From assembly GCF_000738435.1 (NCBI RefSeq), contig NZ_CP003984.1, forward strand, positions 124,001 through 188,000: 64,000 nucleotides of DNA, written 5' to 3'. The translations under genes and the position numbers were made by a program. Source of the DNA: Planktomarina temperata RCA23 (GTDB lineage: Bacteria > Pseudomonadota > Alphaproteobacteria > Rhodobacterales > Rhodobacteraceae). A model generated the notes under the pieces. The model had not been told where the DNA came from, ran no database searches, and worked only from the letters and a program-made list of their open reading frames with translations. This document shows, piece by piece, positions 16,370 through 25,622 of this stretch (positions within the stretch are counted from its first letter, which is position 1; every line of letters begins with the position of its first letter).

Positions 16370-19300
16370 ATGGCATGGGAATTTTGGGTCGATCGCGGAG
16401 GCACGTTCACGGATATCGTGGCGCAAGATCCGGCTGGCGTGCTTCACAGTCACAAGCTTTTGTCTGAAAACCCAGAGCAATACATTGATGCCGCCGTCGC
16501 TGGAATACGTCACATACTCGCCGATACAGAGCTGGAAGAGGCCGATATTGCCGCGGTGAAGATGGGCACAACTGTGGCCACCAATGCTTTGTTGGAACGT
16601 AAGGGCGCAAGAGTGCTTTTGATGATCACTGAGGGTTTTGGAGATCTGCTTGAAATCGGATATCAGACCCGACCCGATTTGTTTGCCATGCAAATTTCGC
16701 GCCCAGAGTTGCTTTTTGACAGCGTTGTCGAGGTGTCCGAGCGCCTTGATGCGGCCGGTACAGTTCTGACACCCTTGGACCTGTCCCGCGCGCGCGCCGA
16801 TATGGAGGCGGCCCGTGCGGCGGGGATCGACTCCATCGCAATCGCGCTGCTCCATGCCTATCTGAATCCGGTGCATGAGCAGCAATTGGCACAGTTGGCC
16901 GCCGAGCTTGGCTTTACGCAAGTCTCGGCCTCCCATGAGGTCTCTGGTCTGGCCAAGCTGGTTGGGCGCGGTGACACCACCGTGGTCGACGCCTATCTCT
17001 CTCCAATCTTGCGGCGCTATGTCGATCAGGTGGCGGGGGCTTTGAATGTCGGGGGAAATTGCCAGGCATTGATGTTTATGCAGTCAAACGGCGGGCTCAC
17101 AGATGCGCGTAAATTCCAAGGCAAGGACGCGATCTTATCTGGTCCGGCAGGGGGAATTGTCGGCATGGTGCAAACCGGCCAACACGCCGGTTTTGATCAG
17201 CTGATTGGTTTTGACATGGGCGGCACCTCCACCGATGTCAGTCATTTTGCGGGCAAATTTGAGCGCAGTTTTGAGACGGAAGTGGCCGGGGTGCGGATGC
17301 GGGCGCCGATGATGGATATTCACACCGTGGCGGCTGGTGGCGGCTCGATTTGTAGCTACCGCGACGGCCGATTCCAAGTGGGACCCGAAAGCGCCGGCGC
17401 CGATCCTGGCCCGGCCAGCTATCGTCGGGGCGGGCCTTTGACTGTGACGGATTGCAATGTGATCTTGGGCGCTTTGTCGGCGGATTATTTCCCGGCTGTT
17501 TTTGGGGCCTGCGGCACCTTGCCCTTGGATGCCGAGGCGGCTGTTGCGCGGATCGAAGCCTTGGCGGCACGGCATGGTTTGGAGGGTACTGCGGAAGATA
17601 TGGCGCAGGGATTTTTGGACATCGCCGTGCAGAATATGGCCAATGCGATCAAGAAAATCAGCGTAGAGCGTGGCCATGATATCACCTCCTATACGCTTCA
17701 GAGCTTTGGTGGGGCCGGAGGGCAGCATGCCTGTCTGGTGGCCGAAGCGCTGGGTATGTCGCGGGTGATGGTCCATCCTTTTGCGGGCGTTCTCTCTGCC
17801 TATGGCATGGGGCTGGCCGATGTGCGCTGTCTGCGAGAAGGGCAATTGGACTGCGATTTGTCGGATGAGGATCAGGTGGTGGCTCGGTTGGCATCCTTGC
17901 AAGCGGCGGCACGCGGCGAGTTGCTGAGCCAAGGCATCACCGATCCGCGGCTCGAAATCACGGCGCATTTGCGCTATGAGGGCTCTCATCAATCTTTGGG
18001 CGTCGCCTATGGCACGCAACAGCAGATGGTCCAAGATTTTGAGGCCGCGCATATGGCGCGCTTTGGCTTCGCCTCGCCCGATCGTAAGCTGCAATATGAG
18101 ATGCTCAGTGTTGAGGCGATTGGCGAGATGACCCAGGCGGCGAGCCCAGCCCAGAGCTTTGGCGCGGGCGCGCCTATTGGTGAAAGCCGGCTGTATCGCA
18201 AAACCTGGCATGAGACCCAAGTCTATGATCGCGGTCGTTTGCGGAAAGATCAGGTGATCTCGGGTCCGGCCATAATTATTGAGCCCACCGGGACCAATGT
18301 GGTGGAGCCGGGCTGGCAAGCACGGCAAGATGCGCTTGGGAATTTGATCTTGGAGCATGTGGCCCGCACGCCCCGCGATCTGGCCAGCACCAAGGTCGAT
18401 CCGATCCTTTTGGAGGTGATGTCGAACCGCTTTATGTCTATTGCAGACCAAATGGGCGCCACATTGGCCAACACAAGCTGGTCGGTGAATATCAAAGAGC
18501 GCTTTGATTTTTCCTGTGCCATTTTTGACGGACAAGGGGATTTGGTGGCCAATGCGCCGCATGTGCCGGTGCATTTGGGCTCAATGTCGGACAGCATCAA
18601 AACTGTCATGCAGCAAAACCCGTCGATTGCAGAGGGCGATGCCTTCATGCTGAACTCACCCTATAACGGCGGCACGCATTTGCCAGATGTCACTGTTGTC
18701 ACGCCGGTTTTTGTCGCGGGAAAACCGGCCTATTGGCTCGGCTCGCGGGGGCATCATGCGGATATTGGTGGCCGCACCCCGGGATCTGCGCCGCCCGATA
18801 GCCGGCATATTGACGAAGAGGGTGTTCTGATTGACAATGTGCAATTGGTCCGCGCCGGAACCCTATGCGAGGCTGCCGCCATCGACGTCTTGTCATCCGG
18901 CCGATACCCCTGTCGCAATATTTCGCAAAATATGGCCGATCTTAAGGCGCAGATTGCCGCCAATGAAACGGGGCGGCGCGAAGTGTTGCGCATGGTGGAC
19001 AGCTATGGGGCGGCGGCGGTCACGGCCTATATGGGGCATGTGCAAGACAATGCCGAACAGAGCGTGCGCGCAGTCATCGCAGGTCTAAAGGACGGAAGCT
19101 TTGTCTATCCTATGGACACTGGCCAACAGATTAAAGTTACCCTGAAGATTGATCATGCCGCTGGCCGGGCCTGCGTCGATTTCACCGGCACCAGTGCGCA
19201 GCATCCGGGCAATTACAACGCGCCCTTTGCCGTCTCTCGAGCGGTGGTGCTCTATGTTTTCCGCATGATGGTGGGTAAAAATATTCCGCTCAATGAGGGC

Positions 19301-19915
19301 TGTCTTAAGCCGCTGGATATTATCGTGCCGGAAAATTCGATGCTCAACCCTGCCTATCCGGCTGCGGTGATTGCAGGCAATACGGAGGTCAGCCAAGCGG
19401 CCTGCAACGCCCTCATCGGAGCGCTGGGTATTATGGCTGGCAGCCAGGGCACGATGAATAATTTTGTCTGGGGCAATGCGGAGTTCCAGAACTACGAAAC
19501 CATTGCCGGCGGCACGGGCGCTGGGCCAGGATTTGATGGCTGTGATGCGGTGCAAACCCATATGACAAACACAAAAATGACGGATCCTGAAATTTTGGAA
19601 AGCCGTTTTCCGGTGCGCCTGCGCAGTTTTGCTATTCGGCGGGGATCAGGGGGGGCTGGCGCCTATCGCGGCGGGCATGGGGCGCTGCGGCGTTTGGAGT
19701 TTTTAACCGATGTGACCGTGACAACCCTCTGCTCTCACCGCACCATCCCACCTTTCGGAGCTGCTGGCGGCGGCGCTGGCGCGACGGGCGAAAATTGGGC
19801 GGAATTGCCGGATGGTCGGAAGATCGCCTTGCAAGGAAACGACGAGATTGACCTGCCCGCAGGATCCATTTTCGGATTAGCAACCCCAGGCGGCGGCGGC
19901 TGGGGCGCGGGTTAA
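16370..19915 (+). CDS. 5-oxoprolinase / hydantoinase A-B fusion (ATP-hydrolysing)
   Basis: An 1181-residue fusion. Residues 1 to about 690 match HyuA/OplA (FWVDRGGTFTDIVAQDP, GTTVATNALLERKG, GFDMGGTSTDVS). Residues about 690-1181 match HyuB/OplB (DPILLEVMSNRFMSIADQMG, FSCAIFDGQGDLVANAPH, GSRGHHADIGGRTPGS, GGGGWG near the end). The single-chain length matches ATP-dependent 5-oxoprolinase of the eukaryotic type and some bacterial forms, converting 5-oxoproline to glutamate; a hydantoinase activity is the alternative. AAGGAG lies seven bases before ATG 16370, which is preferred over the upstream TTG. It stands alone, convergent with an aminotransferase gene, separated by a long inverted repeat. 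Confidence 0.88.
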   Translation: MAWEFWVDRGGTFTDIVAQDPAGVLHSHKLLSENPEQYIDAAVAGIRHILADTELEEADIAAVKMGTTVATNALLERKGARVLLMITEGFGDLLEIGYQTRPDLFAMQISRPELLFDSVVEVSERLDAAGTVLTPLDLSRARADMEAARAAGIDSIAIALLHAYLNPVHEQQLAQLAAELGFTQVSASHEVSGLAKLVGRGDTTVVDAYLSPILRRYVDQVAGALNVGGNCQALMFMQSNGGLTDARKFQGKDAILSGPAGGIVGMVQTGQHAGFDQLIGFDMGGTSTDVSHFAGKFERSFETEVAGVRMRAPMMDIHTVAAGGGSICSYRDGRFQVGPESAGADPGPASYRRGGPLTVTDCNVILGALSADYFPAVFGACGTLPLDAEAAVARIEALAARHGLEGTAEDMAQGFLDIAVQNMANAIKKISVERGHDITSYTLQSFGGAGGQHACLVAEALGMSRVMVHPFAGVLSAYGMGLADVRCLREGQLDCDLSDEDQVVARLASLQAAARGELLSQGITDPRLEITAHLRYEGSHQSLGVAYGTQQQMVQDFEAAHMARFGFASPDRKLQYEMLSVEAIGEMTQAASPAQSFGAGAPIGESRLYRKTWHETQVYDRGRLRKDQVISGPAIIIEPTGTNVVEPGWQARQDALGNLILEHVARTPRDLASTKVDPILLEVMSNRFMSIADQMGATLANTSWSVNIKERFDFSCAIFDGQGDLVANAPHVPVHLGSMSDSIKTVMQQNPSIAEGDAFMLNSPYNGGTHLPDVTVVTPVFVAGKPAYWLGSRGHHADIGGRTPGSAPPDSRHIDEEGVLIDNVQLVRAGTLCEAAAIDVLSSGRYPCRNISQNMADLKAQIAANETGRREVLRMVDSYGAAAVTAYMGHVQDNAEQSVRAVIAGLKDGSFVYPMDTGQQIKVTLKIDHAAGRACVDFTGTSAQHPGNYNAPFAVSRAVVLYVFRMMVGKNIPLNEGCLKPLDIIVPENSMLNPAYPAAVIAGNTEVSQAACNALIGALGIMAGSQGTMNNFVWGNAEFQNYETIAGGTGAGPGFDGCDAVQTHMTNTKMTDPEILESRFPVRLRSFAIRRGSGGAGAYRGGHGALRRLEFLTDVTVTTLCSHRTIPPFGAAGGGAGATGENWAELPDGRKIALQGNDEIDLPAGSIFGLATPGGGGWGAG

Positions 19916-19935
19916 GCAAAGTTGCAACCTCTGAA

Positions 19936-20019
19936 GATCTCTGCATAACAGAGCAGCCGAGCCAAAACACTTTGACCGCTGCTCTCATTCCCTTGGTGAA
20001 ATGGCGTTATGCAGAGGTC
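19936..20019. repeat. Long nested inverted repeat in a convergent intergenic region
   Basis: GATCTCTGCATAAC (19936-19949) is matched, 13 of 14 bases, by the inverted GTTATGCAGAGGTC (20006-20019). Just inside, AGAGCAGC (19950-19957) pairs with GCTGCTCT (19978-19985). The left arm can also fold on itself (CTCTG/CAGAG). Only TTTT follows on the plus strand, so a terminator for the 5-oxoprolinase transcript is possible but not a textbook one. Confidence 0.6.
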
Positions 20020-20021
20020 TT

Positions 20022-21374
20022 TTAGATGGCTTTGAGGCCCACTCGAAGATCATCCAAGATTTTGGACACATCCGCCTCTGTCAGTGTCAGGGGCGGAGAC
20101 ATTAAAAGATTGTTGCCGCCCATGCGCACCATTGTGCCAGATTGATAGCAGGCTTTATGGGCGCGTTTAAGGCTGGGCATGTCCATCGGCGTTTTTGTGC
20201 CCCGATCAGAGACCAGCTCAATCGCGGCCATCAACCCATGTCCGCCGCGCACATCGCCGATAACATCAAACTCCTCTTGCAGCGTCTTTAATCCGTTATA
20301 AAGCTGGGTGCCGCGGGCTGCGGCGTTGCTCTTGAGATCCAAACGCAGGGTCTCGCTCAAACAGGCATTGACCGCCGCCATGCCCACGGGATGGGCCGAG
20401 TAGGTATAGCCATGGAAAATTCCGCCCTCACCGGATTGATCGCTTTCAAAGGTCTCGGCGACTTTGGCATTCAGCAAAGTGGCTCCAACTGGGAAGTAGG
20501 CGGAGGTGATGCCCTTGGCCGTGGTCATCATATCCGGTTGCACGCCCCAATGGCGCGCGCCCGACCAATCGCCCGTACGACCAAAGCCAGTGATCACCTC
20601 ATCCGAAATCATCAAGATGCCATATTTGTCGCAAATATCGCGGGCCAGTTTCATGAAGCTCTCATGATAAACGATCACCCCACCTGCGCCTTGGATCGGC
20701 TCGAGGATGAAAGCGGCGATGGTGGAGGGATCTTGAAACAAGATCTCATCTTCCATGGTTTGCGCCACCAATTGCGCCAATTTGGCCGGATCGCTTTCAT
20801 TGAACGGGTTGCGATAACTATAGGGTGACGGCAGGTGATAACAGCCTGGCAGCAAAGGTTCATAGGCTGTGCGGAACCTTGCATTGCCATTCACCGAGGC
20901 GCCGCCAAAATGCGTGCCATGATAGCCTTTCTTAAGGCTGAGAAACTTGATCCGCTGAGGTTGTCCGCGCAAGCGATGATACTGGCGCGACAACCGCAGG
21001 GCGGTTTCCACCGAATCAGAGCCGCCAGAGGTGAAGAATGCCCGTGCCATGCCATCGGGTTTGAAGAAATTCACCACCGTTTCGGCCGCTTCAATCGCAG
21101 GGGCATTGCTGGTGCCAGCGAAGGCGGAATAATAGGGAAGCTTGGACAGTTGGTCTGAGATTGCCTGTTTCACCACATCATTGGAATAGCCCAAATTCGC
21201 GCACCACAGGCCGCCGACGGCATCAATCGTCTCATGGCCATCAATGTCAGTGATGCGAACGCCCTCGGCGCGATCAATGATCGTGGGCGCATTGGCTTGT
21301 AAATCGCCGGGATGACCCATCGGGTGCCATATTTGCTTTGCGTTGAGGTCTTTGAGCTCTTGAATGTCTTTCAT
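20022..21374 (-). CDS. Class III (omega) aminotransferase
   Basis: A 450-residue PLP-dependent transaminase of the omega-amino-acid:pyruvate type. Landmarks: WHPMGHPGDL, AVGGLWCANLGY, FTSGGSDSVETALRL (phosphate and substrate site), KKGYHGTHFGG, LMISDEVITGFGRTG with the PLP-binding Asp, and TTAKGITSAY with the PLP lysine. It resembles beta-alanine/taurine/polyamine-pyruvate aminotransferases, but the donor cannot be named. Its ATG overlaps the stop of the ureidoglycolate lyase gene (ATGA), so the two are coupled. This pair ends the long galactoside operon; glyoxylate from the lyase step could be an amino acceptor, which is only inference. Confidence 0.85.
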   Translation of the reverse strand: MKDIQELKDLNAKQIWHPMGHPGDLQANAPTIIDRAEGVRITDIDGHETIDAVGGLWCANLGYSNDVVKQAISDQLSKLPYYSAFAGTSNAPAIEAAETVVNFFKPDGMARAFFTSGGSDSVETALRLSRQYHRLRGQPQRIKFLSLKKGYHGTHFGGASVNGNARFRTAYEPLLPGCYHLPSPYSYRNPFNESDPAKLAQLVAQTMEDEILFQDPSTIAAFILEPIQGAGGVIVYHESFMKLARDICDKYGILMISDEVITGFGRTGDWSGARHWGVQPDMMTTAKGITSAYFPVGATLLNAKVAETFESDQSGEGGIFHGYTYSAHPVGMAAVNACLSETLRLDLKSNAAARGTQLYNGLKTLQEEFDVIGDVRGGHGLMAAIELVSDRGTKTPMDMPSLKRAHKACYQSGTMVRMGGNNLLMSPPLTLTEADVSKILDDLRVGLKAI

Positions 21375-21865
21375 GTCACATCTCCTGAGACGGTGAAGGG
21401 TGTTTCATACCAGTATTCTTGCAAATTCGCGCTATTGCCTATCCGATCCACGACCGCAAATAGACCAGGGGCGAACAGGGGGGTTAATACACCATGCCAG
21501 ATATTGCGGTGAAAATTTATACCCTGTCCAGCTTCTGTGCGAAAGGCCAAGGGGCGGCCGGGAATGCCGTTTTCATCTGGAGCCACAATCACCAAAAAAG
21601 GATTTTGGGTCATGGGGATAAAGGCTTGCGAGCCCTCTGGATGCCGCTCCACCAGCTCTAAAACATAGGGCAGGCTGCGCGGTGTGGCGTCAAAAAGGCT
21701 GACACCCGCCCGACCGTCCGGTCCAAAATCCATCGCTGCCAAATCATGGTGCCGGCCGCAAAGCCCTTGATTTATTAGCTTATCGGGCGTGGATTTCAGC
21801 GTGAGAATATCACCATAAGGCGCGAAAGCGTCTTGGGTTAGGGGCTGGATGAGGATGTCATTCAT
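21371..21865 (-). CDS. allA: Ureidoglycolate lyase family protein
   Basis: A 164-residue cupin-like enzyme. AllA cleaves (S)-ureidoglycolate to glyoxylate and urea at the end of allantoin degradation. The family pattern is visible: FAPYGDIL near the start, HPEGSQAFIPM and VAPDENGIPG in the middle, NFHRNIWHGVLTPL and FAVVDRIG near the end. Length is normal. It starts 25 bases after the galM stop on the same strand and overlaps the aminotransferase start. No other purine or allantoin genes are in the window, so placement here is odd. Confidence 0.85.
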   Translation of the reverse strand: MNDILIQPLTQDAFAPYGDILTLKSTPDKLINQGLCGRHHDLAAMDFGPDGRAGVSLFDATPRSLPYVLELVERHPEGSQAFIPMTQNPFLVIVAPDENGIPGRPLAFRTEAGQGINFHRNIWHGVLTPLFAPGLFAVVDRIGNSANLQEYWYETPFTVSGDVT

Positions 21866-21890
21866 GAATCAGACCTTTTCAACTTCAAAC

Positions 21891-22898
21891 CTAGCCTATC
21901 TGCTTGGCTGAGAAGGTCCAGCTTGTGATTTGCCGATAGGGTGCGCCCGGGCGCAAAATAATATCGGGGAAATGTGTCTGCGCCAATGAGCCCGGCCAGC
22001 TTTGTGCCTCGAGCGCAGGAGCGGCATAGGGCCCATAGGGTGCCCGGTGATGAGTTGGATAATCGCGCCCGTCAATTGTCCCTCCGTCGTAGAGTTGCAG
22101 CCCGCATTCGGTTGTGGCCATCTCCATGCAAACCCCCTCCCGCCCGGTCAACTTCGCAATCGGGCGCAGCGCGGCTTTGCTTGAGCTAAGACAGAGGTTG
22201 AGATCATAAAATTCGCTTGCATCGCCTGCCAAACTGCGTCCGGTGCTGAAATCATAGGGGCTGTCGTCCACGGGCAAAATACGTCCGGTGGGCATCAACT
22301 CAGCATCCGGCTCGCTGTAGTGATCGGCGGCAATCTGAAGCTTTTGCCCCCCATAGCCAGGCGTGGGGTCCAAGGACCAATAAGAATGATTGGCGGGGTT
22401 GAAAGGAGTGGGGGCATCGCTGGAGGCCGTGGCGGTCATACGCAGGCTGGCCCCCTCAATGTCATAGCGCAGCGTGATGTCGCGGTTGCCGGGAAAGCCG
22501 CCCAATCCATCGGATAAACTCAACGTTAGAACGACATAGTCGGGCCCATGTTCGGCGATGCTCCAAATCTGCCGATGCATGCCGGTGCTGCCGGAATGTT
22601 GGGTCAAATTGCCAGAATGGTGCTTTTCAAACGTATAGCGTTGTCCATCAATCTCGGCGGTGCAGCCTTTGATCCGATTGATGACCGGCCCCATGAAGGA
22701 GCCAAAGCTGCTCAATTTTCCCTCATAACCCGCCACATCTGGACTGCCGAGCGTGAGGGGCCAGGCCACGCCGGTCAGCCGAACATCATTGATCACCGCG
22801 CCGAGGGTCAGGATCGTGACGGTGAGCTGTTCAGAGCGCAGGGAAATTTTTTGAACCTCGCGCCCATCGGCCGTCTGCCCAAAGCTTGCGATTGGCAT
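21891..22898 (-). CDS. galM: Galactose mutarotase (aldose 1-epimerase)
   Basis: A 335-residue aldose 1-epimerase that interconverts alpha and beta anomers of galactose. Motifs: GAVINDVRL, FGSFMGPVINRI, LTQHSGSTGMHRQIW (substrate-binding His), FNPANHSYWSL (second His) and GLQLYDGG. GGGAGG precedes ATG 22898, whose A is shared with the TAA stop of the beta-galactosidase gene (TAATG). In this operon it would process galactose released by both galactosidases before oxidation by the galactose dehydrogenase. Confidence 0.92.
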   Translation of the reverse strand: MPIASFGQTADGREVQKISLRSEQLTVTILTLGAVINDVRLTGVAWPLTLGSPDVAGYEGKLSSFGSFMGPVINRIKGCTAEIDGQRYTFEKHHSGNLTQHSGSTGMHRQIWSIAEHGPDYVVLTLSLSDGLGGFPGNRDITLRYDIEGASLRMTATASSDAPTPFNPANHSYWSLDPTPGYGGQKLQIAADHYSEPDAELMPTGRILPVDDSPYDFSTGRSLAGDASEFYDLNLCLSSSKAALRPIAKLTGREGVCMEMATTECGLQLYDGGTIDGRDYPTHHRAPYGPYAAPALEAQSWPGSLAQTHFPDIILRPGAPYRQITSWTFSAKQIG

Positions 22899-24778
22899 TA
22901 TTTGGCCTCCCAATGCACAGCTGCGGCTGGCAGGGTTATATGTTGGTAGGCGACAGTGCGCGGGCCGTAGTTAAACCAAAATCTATGGCTGTCTGTTTCC
23001 CGCAGGCGCAGATCTGGCGGCAAATCCATCAGATCGAGCCCGGCTTGCTCTGCGAGCATCTCCAAAATCCGTCGCCAGCCGGCGGCATCTGGCCATCCTG
23101 CGATGTAAATCATCTGTCCGTTGCGCACAGCCGCGGGCGCGCCCTCCTCAAGGTGCAAGATCACGGTGTCTGTTGTCTCAAGAGCTTCGCGCCATTTTAT
23201 AAAAGCCCCACCGCCGGCGAGGGTCATCGGCGCAAAAGGCGGCAGGCTTTCGACAAAGGTGACCTTTGTGGACAGGCCTGTAATATCAGGTCCAAGACCG
23301 TCCGGGATCGTCATCTCTTCGGTTTTGGACCCCGCCCGCGGCCCCGCCACAACCAGACCGCCCTGCAGGCTTTCTGGTACTGTCAAAAGGCCAGGGGCGA
23401 AGGTGATTTCATAGGCGCTGGGATCCACAGATTTGGGCACGACATCCACCGAGAGCCCTGCCCGCCGCAAAGCGCGGTAGCAGTCAAACACCAACTGGAA
23501 ATAATCGAAATCTGCGCCTTGCGGCTGGCTTTCCCAAGCGTAGGCGCTGTCATAATCAAACACCAGTGCCACTGGGGCTTTTGCCGTGCCAACATCTGGC
23601 ACCTCTGCCAGCTCCTTTGCGACCTGGGCTGCCTCAGCCAGGGCGGGGGCGGGGCTGCGGTCGGGCCGCAAAAGGCCTGCGTGCATTTGCTCTTGGGCGA
23701 ATGGCGCTTGCCGCCAGCGGAAATAGCACACGGTTTCTGCGCCATGGGCAAAAGCCTCCCAAGCCCAAAGTCGCGGCATTCCGGGTAGGGGGGCGGGGTT
23801 CCATGGCGCCCAGTTGACCGGGCCGGGCTGTTGCTCCATCACCCACCAGCGCCCCGAGGAGGTGGCGCGGTAAAGATCATGGTGGAAGGCTTGAAAGTCT
23901 GGGTCACCTTGGCGCAAATAATGCGCCTGCGCGGTTTCATCAGCGCCAACGCGGTCCAGCAAAAACCCCATAGGGTAGCTATCCCAAGAGGATATATCCA
24001 AATCTGCGCCCAGGTCATAATGATCAAAGGCGGTGATGCGGCCCATGAAATTATGAATGATGGGACGATCAGAATATTTGCGAATTTCGTCACATTGCAC
24101 GCGGTTGAACAATACCACTTGATCGGATGAGAACCTGCGAAAGGCCAAGACATGGCTGGGGTTTGGTTCGGTCACGGTTTGATTGGGCAGATCCAACTGG
24201 TCGAAACTGTCATATTCCATGGACCAAAACACATTCCCCCAAGCCGCATTGAGCGCTTGTGGGCTTTGATAGCGCTGGGCGCACCAGTCTTGGAAGGCGT
24301 GTTTGGCATGGGCAGAATAGCTAATGGCTGTATCGTGGCAATCATACTCATTGTCGGTCTGCCATGCAGCAATACTGGGGTGCGCGCCATAGCGTTCGGC
24401 CATGAGGCGCGTGATCCGCCGTGCTTCGTCTCGGTAGGCTGCGTGGCTAAAACAATAATGGCGCCGCGAGCCAAATTTGCGGACCTCGCCCGCGCTGTTG
24501 CGGGCCAGCATGTCTGGATATTTGTCGAGCATCCAGCGTGGCGGGGTGGCGGTGGGTGTGCCCAAAATAACCTTGAGCCCGGCAGTGCCCAAAGTCGCAA
24601 TTGCGCGGTCCAGCCAGCCCCAGTCAAACTGCCCAGGCTGCGGCTCAAGCCGCGACCAAGCAAATTCGCCAACCCGCACCCAAGTGAGACCGGTTTCAAC
24701 CATCTGCTGCGCATCAAGGGCCCAAATCTCTTCGGGCCAATGCTCTGGATAGTAACAAACTCCAAGGCTTCGTTTCAT
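22898..24778 (-). CDS. GH42 beta-galactosidase
   Basis: A 626-residue glycoside hydrolase family 42 enzyme releasing terminal beta-galactose. The N-terminus LGVCYYPEHWPEEIW is characteristic. The acid/base Glu is E144 in WQTDNEYDCHD and the nucleophile is E315 in WVMEQQPGPVNW. The trimerisation and beta domains follow (VALVFDYDSAYAWESQPQ near 420). No signal peptide is present, so it acts on imported oligosaccharides. ATG 24778 is chosen because the family starts there; the open frame extends to 24955. It begins seven bases after the SMP-30 stop and overlaps galM. Confidence 0.94.
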   Translation of the reverse strand: MKRSLGVCYYPEHWPEEIWALDAQQMVETGLTWVRVGEFAWSRLEPQPGQFDWGWLDRAIATLGTAGLKVILGTPTATPPRWMLDKYPDMLARNSAGEVRKFGSRRHYCFSHAAYRDEARRITRLMAERYGAHPSIAAWQTDNEYDCHDTAISYSAHAKHAFQDWCAQRYQSPQALNAAWGNVFWSMEYDSFDQLDLPNQTVTEPNPSHVLAFRRFSSDQVVLFNRVQCDEIRKYSDRPIIHNFMGRITAFDHYDLGADLDISSWDSYPMGFLLDRVGADETAQAHYLRQGDPDFQAFHHDLYRATSSGRWWVMEQQPGPVNWAPWNPAPLPGMPRLWAWEAFAHGAETVCYFRWRQAPFAQEQMHAGLLRPDRSPAPALAEAAQVAKELAEVPDVGTAKAPVALVFDYDSAYAWESQPQGADFDYFQLVFDCYRALRRAGLSVDVVPKSVDPSAYEITFAPGLLTVPESLQGGLVVAGPRAGSKTEEMTIPDGLGPDITGLSTKVTFVESLPPFAPMTLAGGGAFIKWREALETTDTVILHLEEGAPAAVRNGQMIYIAGWPDAAGWRRILEMLAEQAGLDLMDLPPDLRLRETDSHRFWFNYGPRTVAYQHITLPAAAVHWEAK

Positions 24779-24785
24779 TGGGACC

Positions 24786-25622
24786 TCACAAAATGACTTG
24801 ATGTTCGAGCTGTCCGACAGCGGCGACCTCGGCAGCGAAGGTTTGGCCATCATATGCCGTGAGCTCTGCCGGCGCGATGCCTTCTGTTGCGCTGGTGCAA
24901 AAAATTCGGCCGCTGGCTCCGGCAAAGGCGGGGCATGTGGCCTGTGCCGCGCCAATGTCCAGGGTCTCTAACAAAGCGCCTTGCGGGCTATAGCAGGCCA
25001 GGCGCCCGGCGCCCCATTGCGCGTTCCAAATATTGCCCTGCGCATCCACCACGGCACCGTCGGGGTTCTCGGCTGTTGCTGTCAAATCCACTGCCACACG
25101 CGCTGCGCTGCATGGCCAGCCATCTGCATCCAGATCGACCGCAAGAATTTGCCGGAGCGGGGTGTCGGTGAAATAGGCGGTCTGCCCATCTGGTGCAAAA
25201 CATATGGCATTGGGAATGGTGATCTCAGGGAACAGCTGCACCAGATCACCGCGATAATATCGGTATATCGCGCCGGCCTTGGCCTCTGCTTTCTTGCCCA
25301 TCGTGCCAATCCAAAACCCACCTTGCGGATCACAGCGCCCATCATTGGAACGTGTGATTGGATTGTCCGCTTCGAGGTCACAGAGTTTTGTTTGACTGTG
25401 ATCGCTCAGGTGAAAGCGAAACAGCTGACTTTCAGAGGCGATGAGCAACTCATCGCGGCTGATCCATCCAGCCGCAGAGACAAATTCATCAAATTGCCAC
25501 ATGTCGGTTTTGCTGAGCAATTGATGGGCGTTGATGTCAAACCAGAACAGCTCGCCGCGCAAGGGATGCCAGAGCGGACCCTCGCCGAGGCTGCAGGGGC
25601 GGGTGTCAAAAACGCTTACCAT
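24786..25622 (-). CDS. SMP-30/gluconolactonase-type sugar lactonase
   Basis: A 278-residue six-bladed propeller lactonase. Metal and substrate residues typical of the family are visible: GEGPLWH (metal Glu), IPNAICFAPDG with the central Asn, and NPDGAVVDAQGNIWNAQWG with the metal Asp. In this operon it would open galactono-1,4- or 1,5-lactone to galactonate, step two of De Ley-Doudoroff galactose oxidation. Its start overlaps the dgoA stop by seven bases. A lactonase for a related aldose (arabinose, fucose) is the alternative, but the neighbours favour galactose. Confidence 0.88.
   Translation of the reverse strand: MVSVFDTRPCSLGEGPLWHPLRGELFWFDINAHQLLSKTDMWQFDEFVSAAGWISRDELLIASESQLFRFHLSDHSQTKLCDLEADNPITRSNDGRCDPQGGFWIGTMGKKAEAKAGAIYRYYRGDLVQLFPEITIPNAICFAPDGQTAYFTDTPLRQILAVDLDADGWPCSAARVAVDLTATAENPDGAVVDAQGNIWNAQWGAGRLACYSPQGALLETLDIGAAQATCPAFAGASGRIFCTSATEGIAPAELTAYDGQTFAAEVAAVGQLEHQVIL

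Noticed and set aside
17135-18574. A 479-codon antisense frame inside the 5-oxoprolinase gene
   Set aside because: It is His/Arg/Gln-rich low-quality sequence in the codon shadow of a strong full-length gene.
22886-23788. A 300-codon antisense frame over the beta-galactosidase gene
   Set aside because: Shadow of a gene with all catalytic residues; Cys/His/Gln-rich composition without domain resemblance.
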